From assembly GCA_005884005.1 (NCBI GenBank), contig VAWI01000011.1:42030-106029 (forward strand): a stretch of DNA of 64,000 nucleotides, in the 5' to 3' direction. The DNA comes from Actinomycetota bacterium (GTDB taxonomy: Bacteria > Actinomycetota > Thermoleophilia > Gaiellales > Gaiellaceae). Position numbers and translations under genes: made by a program. The notes under the pieces were generated by a model. That model had not been told where the DNA came from. It was given only the letters and a program-made list of their open reading frames with translations, and made no database searches. Positions 52,960-61,915 of this stretch are shown here, in pieces (within the stretch, counting starts at the first letter, position 1; each line of letters begins with the position of its first letter).

Positions 52960-53971
52960 GCTGGCGAGCGAACTACGTGCGGCCCGGCCTGTCGCTTCGC
53001 CTGAGTTGCGGGACCGCGTCCTGGCAGTTGCCGCACGCAAGGAGCCGCAGCAGCGACCCCGGTTCTCGTTTCCTCCTCTCCGTCGGATGGCTCTCGTTGG
53101 GGTTGCCGCGGCCTTGGCACTTGCGGTCGGCGGCGCTCTCGTGCACGGGATTACGAATTCGGGCTCTCCGGCGAAGCGAGTTTCGGGCGCGAGTTCGGGA
53201 GCTCCGCGTGTCGGTGGCTCGCTATCAGGCCAGCAGCTTTCGCAGAAGGAGCGAGCGCGCGTGCCCCAAGTTCTGCCAAAGGTCTTCACAGGGAGCGTTC
53301 CGAACACCTCGAGCCGCCTGCAGCGCTACGGCGCTTCTCTGCGAGTGCAAGTCAAGAACCTCGATGCGCTGTCGGACGCGACGAAGCGCGCAATGAGGTT
53401 CGCCCGTCTGCTCGGGGGCTACGTCGCGTCGGTCGAGTACGGCGCGCCGAAGAACGGACGCGGCGGCGCCTCGATCGTCGTGCGGGTGCCGGTCGACCGG
53501 GTTCAGGACGCGGTCGAGGAGTACTCCGGACTCGGCACGATCCTGGCCCAGCACGTCTCGATCGTCGACGTGACGAAGGCGGTCCAGGAGGAAGCGAAGG
53601 AAATCGCGCGGCTTCAGGCCGACATCGCACGGATCGAGGCCGGCGGCGTTACCCCGGCCGAGCGGGCGCGGTTGAGCGCCGAGAAGGCCCGGCTCGACTA
53701 CTTGACGAAATTGAAGGCCACGACCGTCCGGCGGGCCGAGCTTGCGCGCGTCAAGCTCGTGTTGACGACGAAGCCGACGCAAGCCGCAGCTTCCGCGGGC
53801 CGGTTCGACCGGACGATGAGCGACGCGGGCGGGGTACTCCTTCGCGAGGCCGAGATCCTGTTCTACGTGCTGATCGTCGCCGGCCCCCTGTTGCTGCTCG
53901 GTGCGGGCGCCGCGCTGCTTGCCCGTGCTCAGCGACGGCGGTTCGAACGCCGCCTACTCGAGCCTTCTTAG
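52946..53971 (+). CDS. DUF4349 membrane protein, candidate anti-sigma factor
   Basis: 341 aa. A short N-terminal cytoplasmic part (LSPELASELRAARPVASPELRDRVLAVAARK) precedes one helix (MALVGVAAALALAVGGALV, about residues 48-66). The extracellular DUF4349 region has YGASLRVQVKNLDALSDATKRA, then a coiled coil (VTKAVQEEAKEIARLQADIARIEAG, residues 210-260). A final helix ends it (ILFYVLIVAGPLLLLGAGAALL). DUF4349 proteins are common next to ECF sigma genes in Actinobacteria. Overlaps the sigma gene by 14 nt. Confidence 0.8.
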   Translation: MLSPELASELRAARPVASPELRDRVLAVAARKEPQQRPRFSFPPLRRMALVGVAAALALAVGGALVHGITNSGSPAKRVSGASSGAPRVGGSLSGQQLSQKERARVPQVLPKVFTGSVPNTSSRLQRYGASLRVQVKNLDALSDATKRAMRFARLLGGYVASVEYGAPKNGRGGASIVVRVPVDRVQDAVEEYSGLGTILAQHVSIVDVTKAVQEEAKEIARLQADIARIEAGGVTPAERARLSAEKARLDYLTKLKATTVRRAELARVKLVLTTKPTQAAASAGRFDRTMSDAGGVLLREAEILFYVLIVAGPLLLLGAGAALLARAQRRRFERRLLEPS

Positions 53972-55248
53972 AACGCGATCCAGGCGGGGAGCTTTCCGCG
54001 GCGGTCCACGGCCGCGTAGCCGACCTGGTAGGCGACGCCTTTCAGGTGGCCGCTCGTCACGATCAGCATGATCCGCTTCCGTTCGGCGGCGTTGCGGAAC
54101 AGCGTCGAGAGGATCATTCCCTGGCCCGGACGGAACCGCTTGCCAATGACCTTCCGACCCTTCGGTCCCCCGACGACGAGAGTGACCTGCGGCCGAGGCC
54201 CGTCCCCGTAGGGCACTGCGATCACCACGCCGCGCGAGGTGGACGGGACGTGGACCGGCACGTATTGGGCCGAGAGGCCGTAAACGCTGTGGATCGAAGT
54301 AGCCCGGGGAGTTGTCGACGATTTGAGTGAGTACGCCCCACCGAGCGGCAGCCCCCTGCGGTACAAGTTGAGCGAGAAGGCCGTGAAGACGTCATTGAGG
54401 GGGCCGACATGGCTCCCTCTGAGTGCGGCGTCGAGCTGAGTTACACCGAGGGTGGCCGGCTTCCCCTGCCGGTCGTCAGCCTCGAGCAGCGCGAAGTAGC
54501 GCGGCAGGATGCCGGAGTTCAGGTGGGCCAGGTACAGCCACCACCACGCGCCGCCGTAGCAATGTGCGCAGCCGAAGCGCTCGTCGTAGAGGGGGAGCCA
54601 CGGCTGGAACAGCCAGCCATAGAGAAAGTTCGCCATCGACAGGTCCTCAACCTTTGGGAAGACGAGCATCGAGAGCGCGGTGGCGCTGCCCTCGGCGGCC
54701 CATGTCGGCAGCCTCCCGCTCACGACGTACGAAAACTGAATCACGTGGAAGAGTTCGTGCGCCACCGTGATCGGAAGGCTCCCCAGCGTCTTCTGCCTGG
54801 AATCGAGTCGGGGAGAAGCGAGGACGAACGATCCGCCCTCGGCTGTCTCCGGGAACGTCAGTCCGAACACACCGGCCGGCAGATCGTCGATGTAGACGTC
54901 CGGCTTGGTGTCCGGTCCGGCGGTATCCGCGAGAGGCAGCTTGAACCCGTGACGCCCGTAGTAGAGGAGAGCGGTATCGGCCGCGACGCTGACCTGCTCG
55001 ACGTAGTCGGGGTAGCCGTTGCCGTTGTCGTCGTTGAGTGGGGGCGCGTCGGGACCCGTCGTGACGTAGTGGACGACGGCGCGGGCGCCAACGTAAGGCG
55101 CTGCCTCCGGCGTCGAGTACGCGTATTCCCCACCGGTTGTCGGCCGCGGGAACTTCGTGGAGCCTGCAGCCGACGCGGAATGCGCTCCCAAGGCGAGCGC
55201 GAACACTCCGGCGACTGCGAAGGCAAGGAGGCGGGCCACCACAGACAT
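53968..55248 (-). CDS. secreted zinc metallopeptidase-like protein
   Basis: 426 aa with a Sec signal peptide (LLAFAVAGVFALALGAHSASAA). A calcium-type loop NDDNGNGYPDYVEQ lies near residue 73 and the gluzincin helix VAHELFHVIQF near residue 162 (HExxH), with a downstream glutamate candidate in WAAEGSATALS. The C-terminal third is beta-rich. It resembles the MXAN_6640-type putative secreted metalloproteases. ATG 55248 gives the signal peptide directly. Ends in a 4-nt convergent overlap with the DUF4349 gene. Confidence 0.78.
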   Translation of the reverse strand: MSVVARLLAFAVAGVFALALGAHSASAAGSTKFPRPTTGGEYAYSTPEAAPYVGARAVVHYVTTGPDAPPLNDDNGNGYPDYVEQVSVAADTALLYYGRHGFKLPLADTAGPDTKPDVYIDDLPAGVFGLTFPETAEGGSFVLASPRLDSRQKTLGSLPITVAHELFHVIQFSYVVSGRLPTWAAEGSATALSMLVFPKVEDLSMANFLYGWLFQPWLPLYDERFGCAHCYGGAWWWLYLAHLNSGILPRYFALLEADDRQGKPATLGVTQLDAALRGSHVGPLNDVFTAFSLNLYRRGLPLGGAYSLKSSTTPRATSIHSVYGLSAQYVPVHVPSTSRGVVIAVPYGDGPRPQVTLVVGGPKGRKVIGKRFRPGQGMILSTLFRNAAERKRIMLIVTSGHLKGVAYQVGYAAVDRRGKLPAWIAF

Positions 55249-55313
55249 GCGTTCAGAGATGTCGGCACCCCGTGCCGCGGAGGCCTCCCTCGAAGGAGTG
55301 ACCCCGGTGTGGC

Positions 55314-56462
55314 CTAGGCCACCTGCAGCGCCCGCTCCAGCGCCGCCGCGGCCGCGAGAACGAGCGAATCGAGCCCGGGCGGGGCGGCGAGCTGAATCGA
55401 CGCCGGCAGGCCGTCCTCGCCGGGGCCGCACGGCAGAGCCAGCGCCGGCCAGCCGGTCAGATTGAAGAGCGCCGTGAGCTTGGTCAGCACGGTCCGGGAC
55501 CCCTGACCTATCGGCGGAGCGACACACGGAAGCGTCGGTGTCACCAGCAGATCGAGGTCCTCGAGCGCCTCAGGGACCTCGTCGCGCAGTCGCTCTCGCA
55601 GTCGCCGGGCGGCCACGACCTCCGAGTCCGTCAGCTCCGAGGCGGCCTCGAGTGAGCGGCGCACGTCGTCGCCGTAGTCCTCGGCGCGCTCAGGGTAGAG
55701 CCCGGCGTGCGATTCGACGACCTCGCGCCGGAAGGCCGCACCCCACTCCTCCCGGTCGGGGACGCTCAGGGCGAGCTCGCGCCGGCTCGGGAAATTCGCC
55801 GCCGCTTCCTGGACACGGGCGCGGACGAGCGGGTCGGCCTGGTCGAGCCAGGCGACGCCGACCCGAAGGTCGGACAGCTGGGCCTCGACCGGCTCGAAGC
55901 CCGGAACGAGCGCTTCTATCATCCGGACGCACTCCGCCACGTCTCTTGCCATCGGCCCCGCATGGTCGAAGCTCGGTGCAAGCGGGAAGCAACCATCGAT
56001 CGGAACGAGTCCGAAGCTCGGCTTGAAGCCGACGATGCCGCAGCAGGCCGCCGGGATCCGAATCGAGCCTGCGGAGTCGGAGCCAAGGGCCGCCTCCGCC
56101 AGGCCGGCGGCGAGCGCCGCTGCGGAGCCGCCGCTCGAGCCGCCGGCGATCCGCCCCTCGGCGAGCGGGTTCGGCACTCGCCCGTAGTGAGGGTTCTCTG
56201 ACGTGACGCCGTAGGCGAACTCGTGCAGGTTGGCCTTGCCGACGTTCGCGTACCCGGCCGCCTCGAGCAGGCGCACCGCTTCGGCCGTCCGGGCCGGAAT
56301 GTGGTCGGCAAAGATCGCCGACCCATAGGTTGTCCGCAGGCCCGCGGTGTCGAACAGGTCCTTGACGGCCAGGCGGCGCCCGGGCGGTGGCGACTCCACC
56401 CGGGTGATGAAGATCGCGTCAGTCGAGGGCGAACCGGGTCCGCTCCCGTTGCTGCTCTTCAC
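55314..56462 (-). CDS. amidase (amidase signature family)
   Basis: 382-aa Ser-cisSer-Lys amidase. The catalytic lysine is in RLAVKDLFDTAG near residue 34, the Gly/Ser-rich GGSSGGSAAALAAGLAEAALGSDSAGSIRIPA region with both serines lies near residues 107-138, and GIVGFKPSFGLVP follows. It is about 80 residues shorter than typical GatA or AtzF-like amidases because the N-terminal helical domain is missing and the lysine lies very close to the start, so it is possibly a compact or truncated form. Substrate unknown. GTG start. Confidence 0.82.
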   Translation of the reverse strand: MKSSNGSGPGSPSTDAIFITRVESPPPGRRLAVKDLFDTAGLRTTYGSAIFADHIPARTAEAVRLLEAAGYANVGKANLHEFAYGVTSENPHYGRVPNPLAEGRIAGGSSGGSAAALAAGLAEAALGSDSAGSIRIPAACCGIVGFKPSFGLVPIDGCFPLAPSFDHAGPMARDVAECVRMIEALVPGFEPVEAQLSDLRVGVAWLDQADPLVRARVQEAAANFPSRRELALSVPDREEWGAAFRREVVESHAGLYPERAEDYGDDVRRSLEAASELTDSEVVAARRLRERLRDEVPEALEDLDLLVTPTLPCVAPPIGQGSRTVLTKLTALFNLTGWPALALPCGPGEDGLPASIQLAAPPGLDSLVLAAAAALERALQVA

Positions 56463-56474
56463 TCGGGATTAGAC

Positions 56475-56526
56475 GGACGCCCGGGCGAAGCCCGCACGTC
56501 CTCTAGCCGGCGTCGCAAGCGACGCC
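56475..56526. repeat. dispersed two-hairpin element
   Basis: Hairpin 1 GGACGCCCGGGC-GAA-GCCCGCACGTCC (56475-56501) and hairpin 2 GGCGTCGC-AA-GCGACGCC (56509-56526), the same pair and order as in each 111-bp unit at 25034-25366. It lies between the amidase start and the stop of the 57-residue membrane protein gene. Confidence 0.75.
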
Positions 56527-56700
56527 TCAGTCGAGGGCGAGATAGACGTACGCGACGAGGATCGTGGCCCCATAGAGAAGCAGGACGAAGCCGAAGAGCG
56601 CCAGGCCGAAGATCACGTTTCTCCGGGCGAGCTCGGCTTCGGGGTCAGCCGGCTCGTGCATCGTCTGGGGAGGCATGGGCTCAGGGAGGCGCTCCGTCAT
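56527..56700 (-). CDS. 57-aa single-pass membrane protein of the cytochrome oxidase operon
   Basis: The ATG overlaps the ctaB stop as ATGA, so it is translationally coupled. The product has a polar, Pro/Glu-rich N terminus (MTERLPEPMPPQTMHEPADP), then one membrane helix (VIFGLALFGFVLLLYGATIL and on to YVYLALD). Size, topology and place suggest an accessory (subunit IV-like) component or assembly factor of the aa3/caa3 oxidase. I do not recognise a named family. Its stop abuts the dispersed hairpin element. Confidence 0.7.
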   Translation of the reverse strand: MTERLPEPMPPQTMHEPADPEAELARRNVIFGLALFGFVLLLYGATILVAYVYLALD

Positions 56701-57881
56701 AGCGCGGCGTCCACGGCCATTGCGGCGAAGAGCAGGGCCAGGTAGAGGAGCGAGAAGTGGAAGAGAAGCGCGGCGCGGCGGGGGGTCGGATCGCGCCGCA
56801 GTCCGAGCGCAAGGGCGAAGAACGCGGCGCCGAGGACGAGTGCAGCGACGAGGTAGGGCAGGCCGAGCGTGCCCCAGAGGAACGGGGACGCCGTCACGGC
56901 GACGAGGGCGCCTGAGTAGAGGACGATCTGCTTCGTCGTCTCCCGCTCACCGCGCACGACCGGCAGCATCGGCACGCCGGCTGCCTCGTAGTCCCGGCGG
57001 ATTAGTAGGGCGAGCGCCCAGAAATGGGGTGGCGTCCAGAAGAAGATGATCGCGAACAGCAGTAGCGCCGGCACGGTGACGTTTCCGGTGGCCGCCGCCC
57101 AGCCCACGAGCGGCGGGATCGCGCCGGCTGCGCCGCCGATGACGATGTTCTGCGGCGTCGAGCGCTTGAGCCAGCGGGTGTAGACGAACACGTAGAAGAG
57201 GTTGCCGGCCAGGGCGAGCACGGCGGTCAGCACGTTGACGAGGCTCGCAAGCACCACGAACGAGAGCGCTGAGAGCGCGAGCCCGAACTCGAGCGCCCGG
57301 CTCGGCACAACGCGGTCGGCCGCGACAGGCCGCCGGTCGGTGCGGCGCATATGCCGGTCGATGTCTCGGTCGAGCACGTGGTTGAGCGCACTCGCGCCGC
57401 CGCAGGCTAGGGCGAGGCCGGTCATCGCGACGGCAAAGAGCCATGCGGAGGGGAAGCCGCGGGCGCCGACGATCATCCCGGACGCCCCGGTGATCAGCAG
57501 CAGGCTCATGATCCGCGGCTTGGTCAGCGTGACGTAGTCGCGCAGCGAGGCCGCGGGCACCGGCTCGCCGCGTAGGGTCGCGGCCGTCGCGACGAGCGCC
57601 GCCGCCAGGGCCAGTGCGGCGAATGCGATGTGCAACGGCCGCCCGACGACGAGCGCGGCGGCGACGAACAGGCTGAGCGCCGCGACGGAGGGCCCGAGCA
57701 GCCGCCGGTGCGCGACCCACGCCGCCGCGACCAGCGCTGCCAGTGCTGGCACCGCCAGCGCGGCGAGCGCCCGGTGTGCGGTGTGGAGCGACAGCGCACC
57801 CGAGACAACCGCGAGTGCGGCCGCCGCCGAGGCGCCGACCGCGATCAGCCGCAGCCAGGGGCCGGGGCGCACGTCAGGCAT
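56697..57881 (-). CDS. ctaB: protoheme IX farnesyltransferase with N-terminal membrane extension
   Basis: 394 aa. The UbiA-type prenyltransferase (heme O synthase) domain runs from about residue 112 (LRDYVTLTKPRIMSLLLITG), with the two Asp-rich motifs NHVLDRDIDRHMRRT near residue 167 and YTRWLKRSTPQNIVIGG near residue 235. The N-terminal 105 residues add about four helices (LRLIAVGASAAAALAVVSGAL, AALVAAAWVAHRRL, AALSLFVAAALVVG, AFAALALAAALVATAA) that look like half of a CtaA/COX15 heme A synthase. ATG 57881 has GGAAGG upstream; 8-nt overlap with ctaD. Confidence 0.9.
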   Translation of the reverse strand: MPDVRPGPWLRLIAVGASAAAALAVVSGALSLHTAHRALAALAVPALAALVAAAWVAHRRLLGPSVAALSLFVAAALVVGRPLHIAFAALALAAALVATAATLRGEPVPAASLRDYVTLTKPRIMSLLLITGASGMIVGARGFPSAWLFAVAMTGLALACGGASALNHVLDRDIDRHMRRTDRRPVAADRVVPSRALEFGLALSALSFVVLASLVNVLTAVLALAGNLFYVFVYTRWLKRSTPQNIVIGGAAGAIPPLVGWAAATGNVTVPALLLFAIIFFWTPPHFWALALLIRRDYEAAGVPMLPVVRGERETTKQIVLYSGALVAVTASPFLWGTLGLPYLVAALVLGAAFFALALGLRRDPTPRRAALLFHFSLLYLALLFAAMAVDAAL

Positions 57882-59520
57882 GGACGCTACCTTCCTGCAG
57901 GCGGCGGCGCAGGTCTCGGAGAGGGCGAGCACTCGTCACGTAGGGAACTTTGTCGAAGTTGTATGCCGGGGGCGGCGAGGTCGTATACCACTCGAGCGTG
58001 TCCGCGACCCAAGGGTCATGGCCGGCGCGCCGGCCGACCCGGGTCGTCCGGACGACGTTGATCAGGAAAACGAGGGTCCCGAAAGCCATCACGAACGCAC
58101 CGATTGTCGAGACGAGGTTCCACGCGGCCCACCAGCCGTGGTGGTTGTACGTCCACACGCGCCGCGGCATCCCGAGCAACCCGAGGAAGTGCTGCGGGAA
58201 GAAGGTCAGATTGATGCCGATGAAGTAGAGCCAGAAGTTCACCTTTCCCAGCCGCTCATCGAGGAACCGCCCGAACATTTTCGGCCACCAGTAATAGAAG
58301 GCTGCGAAGAGCGCAAAGGCGGAGCCGCCGAAGAGCACGTAGTGCATGTGCGCGACGACGAAGTACGTGTCTGTGACCTGCCAGTCGAACGGGAAAGCGG
58401 CGAGGAAGATCCCCGAGAGGCCGCCGATCGTGAAGACACCGACGGCGCCGAGTGCGAACAGCATCGCCGTATCGAGGATCACGTTGCCGCGCCAGGTGGT
58501 CGCGATCCAGTTGAAGATCTTGATCCCGGTCGGCACCGCGATCGTCATCGACGAGAGCATGAAGAAGATGTTGAGCCCGGTCGGGAGTCCGACGGAGAAC
58601 ATGTGATGCGCCCAGACCAGCATCGAGTAGAAGCCGATCGCGACCGTGGAGAAGGCGATCGCCTTGTAGCCGAAGATCGGCTTGCGCGAGAAGACGGGGA
58701 TCACCTCCGAGAGGATCCCGAACGCGGGCAGCACCATGATGTACACCTCGGGGTGCCCGAAGAACCAGAACATGTGCTGGTAGAGAACGGCGCTGCCGCC
58801 TTTGCTCGGTAAGAAGAAGTGCGTTCCCGCCTTCCGGTCCAGGAGCAGCAGCGTGAGGGCGCCGGCGAGCTCGGTCAGCGCGATCAGGATCAGGACCGAA
58901 TAGACGTAGATCGACCAGACGAACAGCGGCAGGCGCATCCAGCTCATGCCCGGCGCGCGCAGGTTGTGGATCGTGACGATGAAGTTGATCGCGCCGAGGA
59001 TCGACGAGATCGTCGTCAGGTGGATTGCCAGGATCCAGAGGTCCTGGCCCTTGCCCGGCTCGAACGCGTGCTCGGAGAGGGGTGGATACGAGTACCAGCC
59101 GGCGCGCGCCGCGCCGCCGCCCGAGAACCAGCTTGCGTAAAGGACGATCCCGCCCAGCAGGTAGAACCAATAGGAGAGCGCGTTCAGGCGAGGGAAGGCC
59201 ATGTCGCGCGCGCCGATCATCAACGGCACGAGGTAGTTCGCGAGCCCGGCGAAGACCGGCACGACGACGAGGAAGATCATCGTCGTCCCGTGCATCGTGA
59301 ACATCTGGTCGTAGGTGTCGCGCGTGAACACGTGCTCGTTCGGACGCGCGAGCTGCGAGCGCATCAGCAGCGCGATGATCCCGCCGGCCACGAAGAAGAA
59401 CAGGCTCGTGAGGATGTACATGATCCCGATCCGCTTGTGGTCGACCGTGGCGAGCCAGCTGGAGAATCGGCCGCGCGAGACGATCGTCGAGGCGGGATCG
59501 GGAGCGACCCTAACCGCCAC
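57874..59520 (-). CDS. ctaD: cytochrome c oxidase subunit I
   Basis: 548-aa heme-copper oxidase catalytic subunit, 12 helices. Heme ligand regions are visible: FTMHGTTMIFLVV (low-spin heme His), WFFGHPEVYIMVLPAFG (CuB His-x3-Tyr), WAHHMFSVG (CuB His pair) and FVVAHMHYVLFGGSAF (heme His pair). GTG 59520 is chosen over an earlier in-frame codon because GGGAGC lies upstream and it overlaps only the last codons of ctaC. Confidence 0.94.
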   Translation of the reverse strand: MAVRVAPDPASTIVSRGRFSSWLATVDHKRIGIMYILTSLFFFVAGGIIALLMRSQLARPNEHVFTRDTYDQMFTMHGTTMIFLVVVPVFAGLANYLVPLMIGARDMAFPRLNALSYWFYLLGGIVLYASWFSGGGAARAGWYSYPPLSEHAFEPGKGQDLWILAIHLTTISSILGAINFIVTIHNLRAPGMSWMRLPLFVWSIYVYSVLILIALTELAGALTLLLLDRKAGTHFFLPSKGGSAVLYQHMFWFFGHPEVYIMVLPAFGILSEVIPVFSRKPIFGYKAIAFSTVAIGFYSMLVWAHHMFSVGLPTGLNIFFMLSSMTIAVPTGIKIFNWIATTWRGNVILDTAMLFALGAVGVFTIGGLSGIFLAAFPFDWQVTDTYFVVAHMHYVLFGGSAFALFAAFYYWWPKMFGRFLDERLGKVNFWLYFIGINLTFFPQHFLGLLGMPRRVWTYNHHGWWAAWNLVSTIGAFVMAFGTLVFLINVVRTTRVGRRAGHDPWVADTLEWYTTSPPPAYNFDKVPYVTSARPLRDLRRRLQEGSVHA

Positions 59521-60556
59521 CGCTGCTCCCGGCGAAGCGCTTGACGTAGGCAAGCAGGGCATTCATCTGGCGGCTGCTCCAGCCTTTCCCGACCGCGGGC
59601 ATCTTGTTACGGCCGTTCTGTAGCAGCGTCTTGATCGCGGCCGGCTGCTGCAGGATCGGATTGCCGCGCAGGTCCGGCCCGAACGCTCCCTGCGCGTGAA
59701 AGCCGTGGCAGGTCGCGCATGCACCGTCGAAGGTCATCTTCCCGAGGTCGGAGGTCCCGCTTGCCTGCGCGCGGGCCTCCCTGTCGTACCAGGACTGGAA
59801 GTCGCTGCTCGGGACCGCCTGGACGGCGGCGACCATGTGCGGATGCTCGTAGCCGCAGAACTCACCGCACTGGCCCTCGAACGTCCCCCTCCGGTCGGCG
59901 CGGAACCAGAGGTGGTTCGTCTTGCCGGGAATCGCGTCGAACTTGCCCTGCAGCGCCGGGATCCACCAGCTGTGGTCGACGTCTTCTGAGTTGATCAATA
60001 GCTTGACGTCGCGGTTGGCCGGAACCCGCATCCGCTCGACCTGGATGACGCCGTTCGGGTAAAGGAAGTTCCAGTAGAACTGGCGGCCCTCGACCTTGAC
60101 GATCAATGGCGGGCCGGCGGCCTTGGCCGAATCCGCGCTGTTGATCCCGGGCAGCTTTACCAGCACGAAGGCGACGATCGCCGCGAGGATCACGACCGGA
60201 ATTGCAGTCCAGATCAGCTCGAGCCGGGTCGCGCCGTGGATCTCCGGCCCTTCCAGCGTCCGTGAGCGGCCGCGGTTGCGGAAGCGAAAGACGAACAGGA
60301 TCAGCGCACCCTCGACGAGGACGAAGATCCCGCCGGTGATCGCGATCAGCAGCCAATAGATGCCTTCGATCTTGGCCGCCTGCGGGGAGTCCGGGCCGCG
60401 AGGCGAAAGGCCGGCCGGATCGCCGGCGAGCGCTACGTGCGCGAGGACGAGCCCGAGCAGGGCGACGAAGACGAGGGCTCCGGTTCTCCGCACGATTTTC
60501 CCGGGCGTCGCGTTCCGCCGCCGAGGCGCGAGCCGGGCTAGGCCCTGATGTCCCAC
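59510..60556 (-). CDS. ctaC: cytochrome c oxidase subunit II with fused cytochrome c (caa3 type)
   Basis: 348 aa. Signal/first helix (ALVFVALLGLVLAHVALAG), two-helix hairpin (LIAITGGIFVLVEGALILFVF; IPVVILAAIVAFVLV) and the CuA cupredoxin domain with DVDHSWWIP near residue 192 and CGEFCGYEHPHM near residue 231. The C-terminal cytochrome c domain has the heme site CATCH near residue 284 and a Met ligand candidate in NKMPAVGKGWS. Subunit III (ctaE) is not in the operon. It is divergent from the hypothetical gene at 60565. Confidence 0.94.
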   Translation of the reverse strand: MGHQGLARLAPRRRNATPGKIVRRTGALVFVALLGLVLAHVALAGDPAGLSPRGPDSPQAAKIEGIYWLLIAITGGIFVLVEGALILFVFRFRNRGRSRTLEGPEIHGATRLELIWTAIPVVILAAIVAFVLVKLPGINSADSAKAAGPPLIVKVEGRQFYWNFLYPNGVIQVERMRVPANRDVKLLINSEDVDHSWWIPALQGKFDAIPGKTNHLWFRADRRGTFEGQCGEFCGYEHPHMVAAVQAVPSSDFQSWYDREARAQASGTSDLGKMTFDGACATCHGFHAQGAFGPDLRGNPILQQPAAIKTLLQNGRNKMPAVGKGWSSRQMNALLAYVKRFAGSSGGG

Positions 60557-60564
60557 CAGCTACC

Positions 60565-60891
60565 TTGGACGAGCTCGACCGCCAACGCGACGGCATTCTA
60601 TGGAGGGTGAGCGAACGAACGCGCGTGCAACTTCCGGCTGGTGTCGGGTCGCACTTTCGGGTCTTCCTCAACGGCGTCCCGCAGCAGGAGGGTCGTGATT
60701 TTCGGCGCTTGGGGAACGAGCTCGTCTTCGAGGCGCGCCTCGCCCGGGAGGGGCGACTCGGCTTCTGGCGGTGGCTCTCGCTTTTCCTTGGCGTCGCTGG
60801 GACGTACCGGCAGAACGACAGCGTCGACGTGGTCTACGAGGCCGGCGGGCGCCGTGTGGTCGCGTCGGGTCTGCCTTTGATCCCGGAGTAA
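60565..60891 (+). CDS. hypothetical protein
   Basis: 108 aa, no recognised family. It looks beta-rich: [26 protein letters not shown] then a hydrophobic-aromatic patch [16 protein letters not shown] and a terminal [22 protein letters not shown]. The aromatic patch is too short and polar-flanked to be a clear membrane helix. A start at TTG 60565 or GTG 60607 is possible; GGAGG lies directly before 60607. It is divergent from ctaC, 8 bp apart. Confidence 0.55.
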   Translation: MDELDRQRDGILWRVSERTRVQLPAGVGSHFRVFLNGVPQQEGRDFRRLGNELVFEARLAREGRLGFWRWLSLFLGVAGTYRQNDSVDVVYEAGGRRVVASGLPLIPE

Positions 60892-60995
60892 CGCGTCCGA
60901 ACCGGGCGTGGCCCCGTGCCCAGGCACCAGGCACGGGCTTTTCGGCCGGGCAGCAAAGGTGTGGCGTCTGGAGGCCGTCTCGCGCGCCCCGATCC

Positions 60996-61024
60996 TTGAC
61001 TTCCGACGCGCCGTCTCGTTTGAT
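60996..61024 (+). promoter_or_regulatory. promoter of the amino-acid ABC transporter operon
   Basis: TTGACT (60996-61001), 17-bp spacer, TTTGAT (61019-61024). The predicted start site lies about 20 bp before TTG 61052, which supports the shorter start of the ATPase gene. Confidence 0.6.
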
Positions 61025-61051
61025 CGTCCTGCAATACACGGGGAAGCGGGT

Positions 61052-61915
61052 TTGCCCAAGGACACACTCGAAACCAGTGCGGCGCTTGCGCCCGAAGTGC
61101 GCGAACCTACGGCAGGCGTTCCCGTCGTTCGCGCCGACGCGATCCGCAAGAGCTTCGGCGACAACGTCGTCCTCGACGACGTCGATCTGACTGTCGATGC
61201 GGGCGAGGTGCTCGTAGTCATCGGGCCCAGCGGGAGCGGCAAGAGCACGCTGCTTCGCTGCATCAACCTGCTCGAGCCGGTCGACAGCGGCAGGATCTTC
61301 TTCGAGGGACGCGAGATCACGGCAAGCGGGGTCAAGGTCAACCAGGTCCGCCAGCAGATCGGAATCGTCTTCCAGCAGTTCAATCTCTTCCCGCACCTGA
61401 ATGTGATCGACAACCTGACGGTGGCGGCCAGGCGCGTCCGCAAGATCCCGCGGGCCACGGCGGAAGTACGGGCGCTCGAGCTGCTCCGGCGCGTCGGTCT
61501 CGAGGAGAAGGCCCGCCAATACCCGCACCAGCTCTCGGGCGGCCAGCAGCAGCGAGTGGCGATCGCCCGCGCGCTGATGATGGAGCCGCATGTGATGCTT
61601 TTCGATGAGGTCACGTCGGCGCTCGATCCCGAGCTCGTGGGCGAGGTCCTGATCGTCATGCGCGACCTGGCCCGGAGCGGGATGACGATGATCATCGTCA
61701 CGCACGAGATGCAGTTCGCGCGAGACGTGGGGGACATTCTGATCTTCATTGACGAGGGCAGGATCGTCGAGCAGGGGAAGCCGGTCGACGTGCTCGACCA
61801 GCCGAAGCAGGAGCGAACCCGCCGCTTCCTGCGGCGCTCGCTTCAGCTGGCCGAATCGCTGCAGGAGCTCACCGTTGAGGAAGTCGAAAGCGACGAAGAA
61901 GGAGGCAAGGAATGA
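61052..61915 (+). CDS. gluA: polar amino-acid ABC importer, ATP-binding subunit
   Basis: 287 aa, GlnQ/GluA-type ATPase. Walker [19 protein letters not shown] near residue 70, Q-loop [16 protein letters not shown], signature [15 protein letters not shown] near residue 175, Walker [15 protein letters not shown] and switch [12 protein letters not shown]. The first 30 residues and the acidic tail ([13 protein letters not shown]) are extra. TTG 61052 is preceded by GGGGAAGCGGG and follows the promoter; a longer frame reaching back to 60908 would contain the promoter. ATGA overlap with the next gene. Confidence 0.92.
   Translation: MPKDTLETSAALAPEVREPTAGVPVVRADAIRKSFGDNVVLDDVDLTVDAGEVLVVIGPSGSGKSTLLRCINLLEPVDSGRIFFEGREITASGVKVNQVRQQIGIVFQQFNLFPHLNVIDNLTVAARRVRKIPRATAEVRALELLRRVGLEEKARQYPHQLSGGQQQRVAIARALMMEPHVMLFDEVTSALDPELVGEVLIVMRDLARSGMTMIIVTHEMQFARDVGDILIFIDEGRIVEQGKPVDVLDQPKQERTRRFLRRSLQLAESLQELTVEEVESDEEGGKE

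Noticed and set aside
60908..61051. Longer N terminus for the amino-acid ABC ATPase
   Set aside because: A good promoter (60996-61024) lies inside it and the family N terminus begins after 61052.
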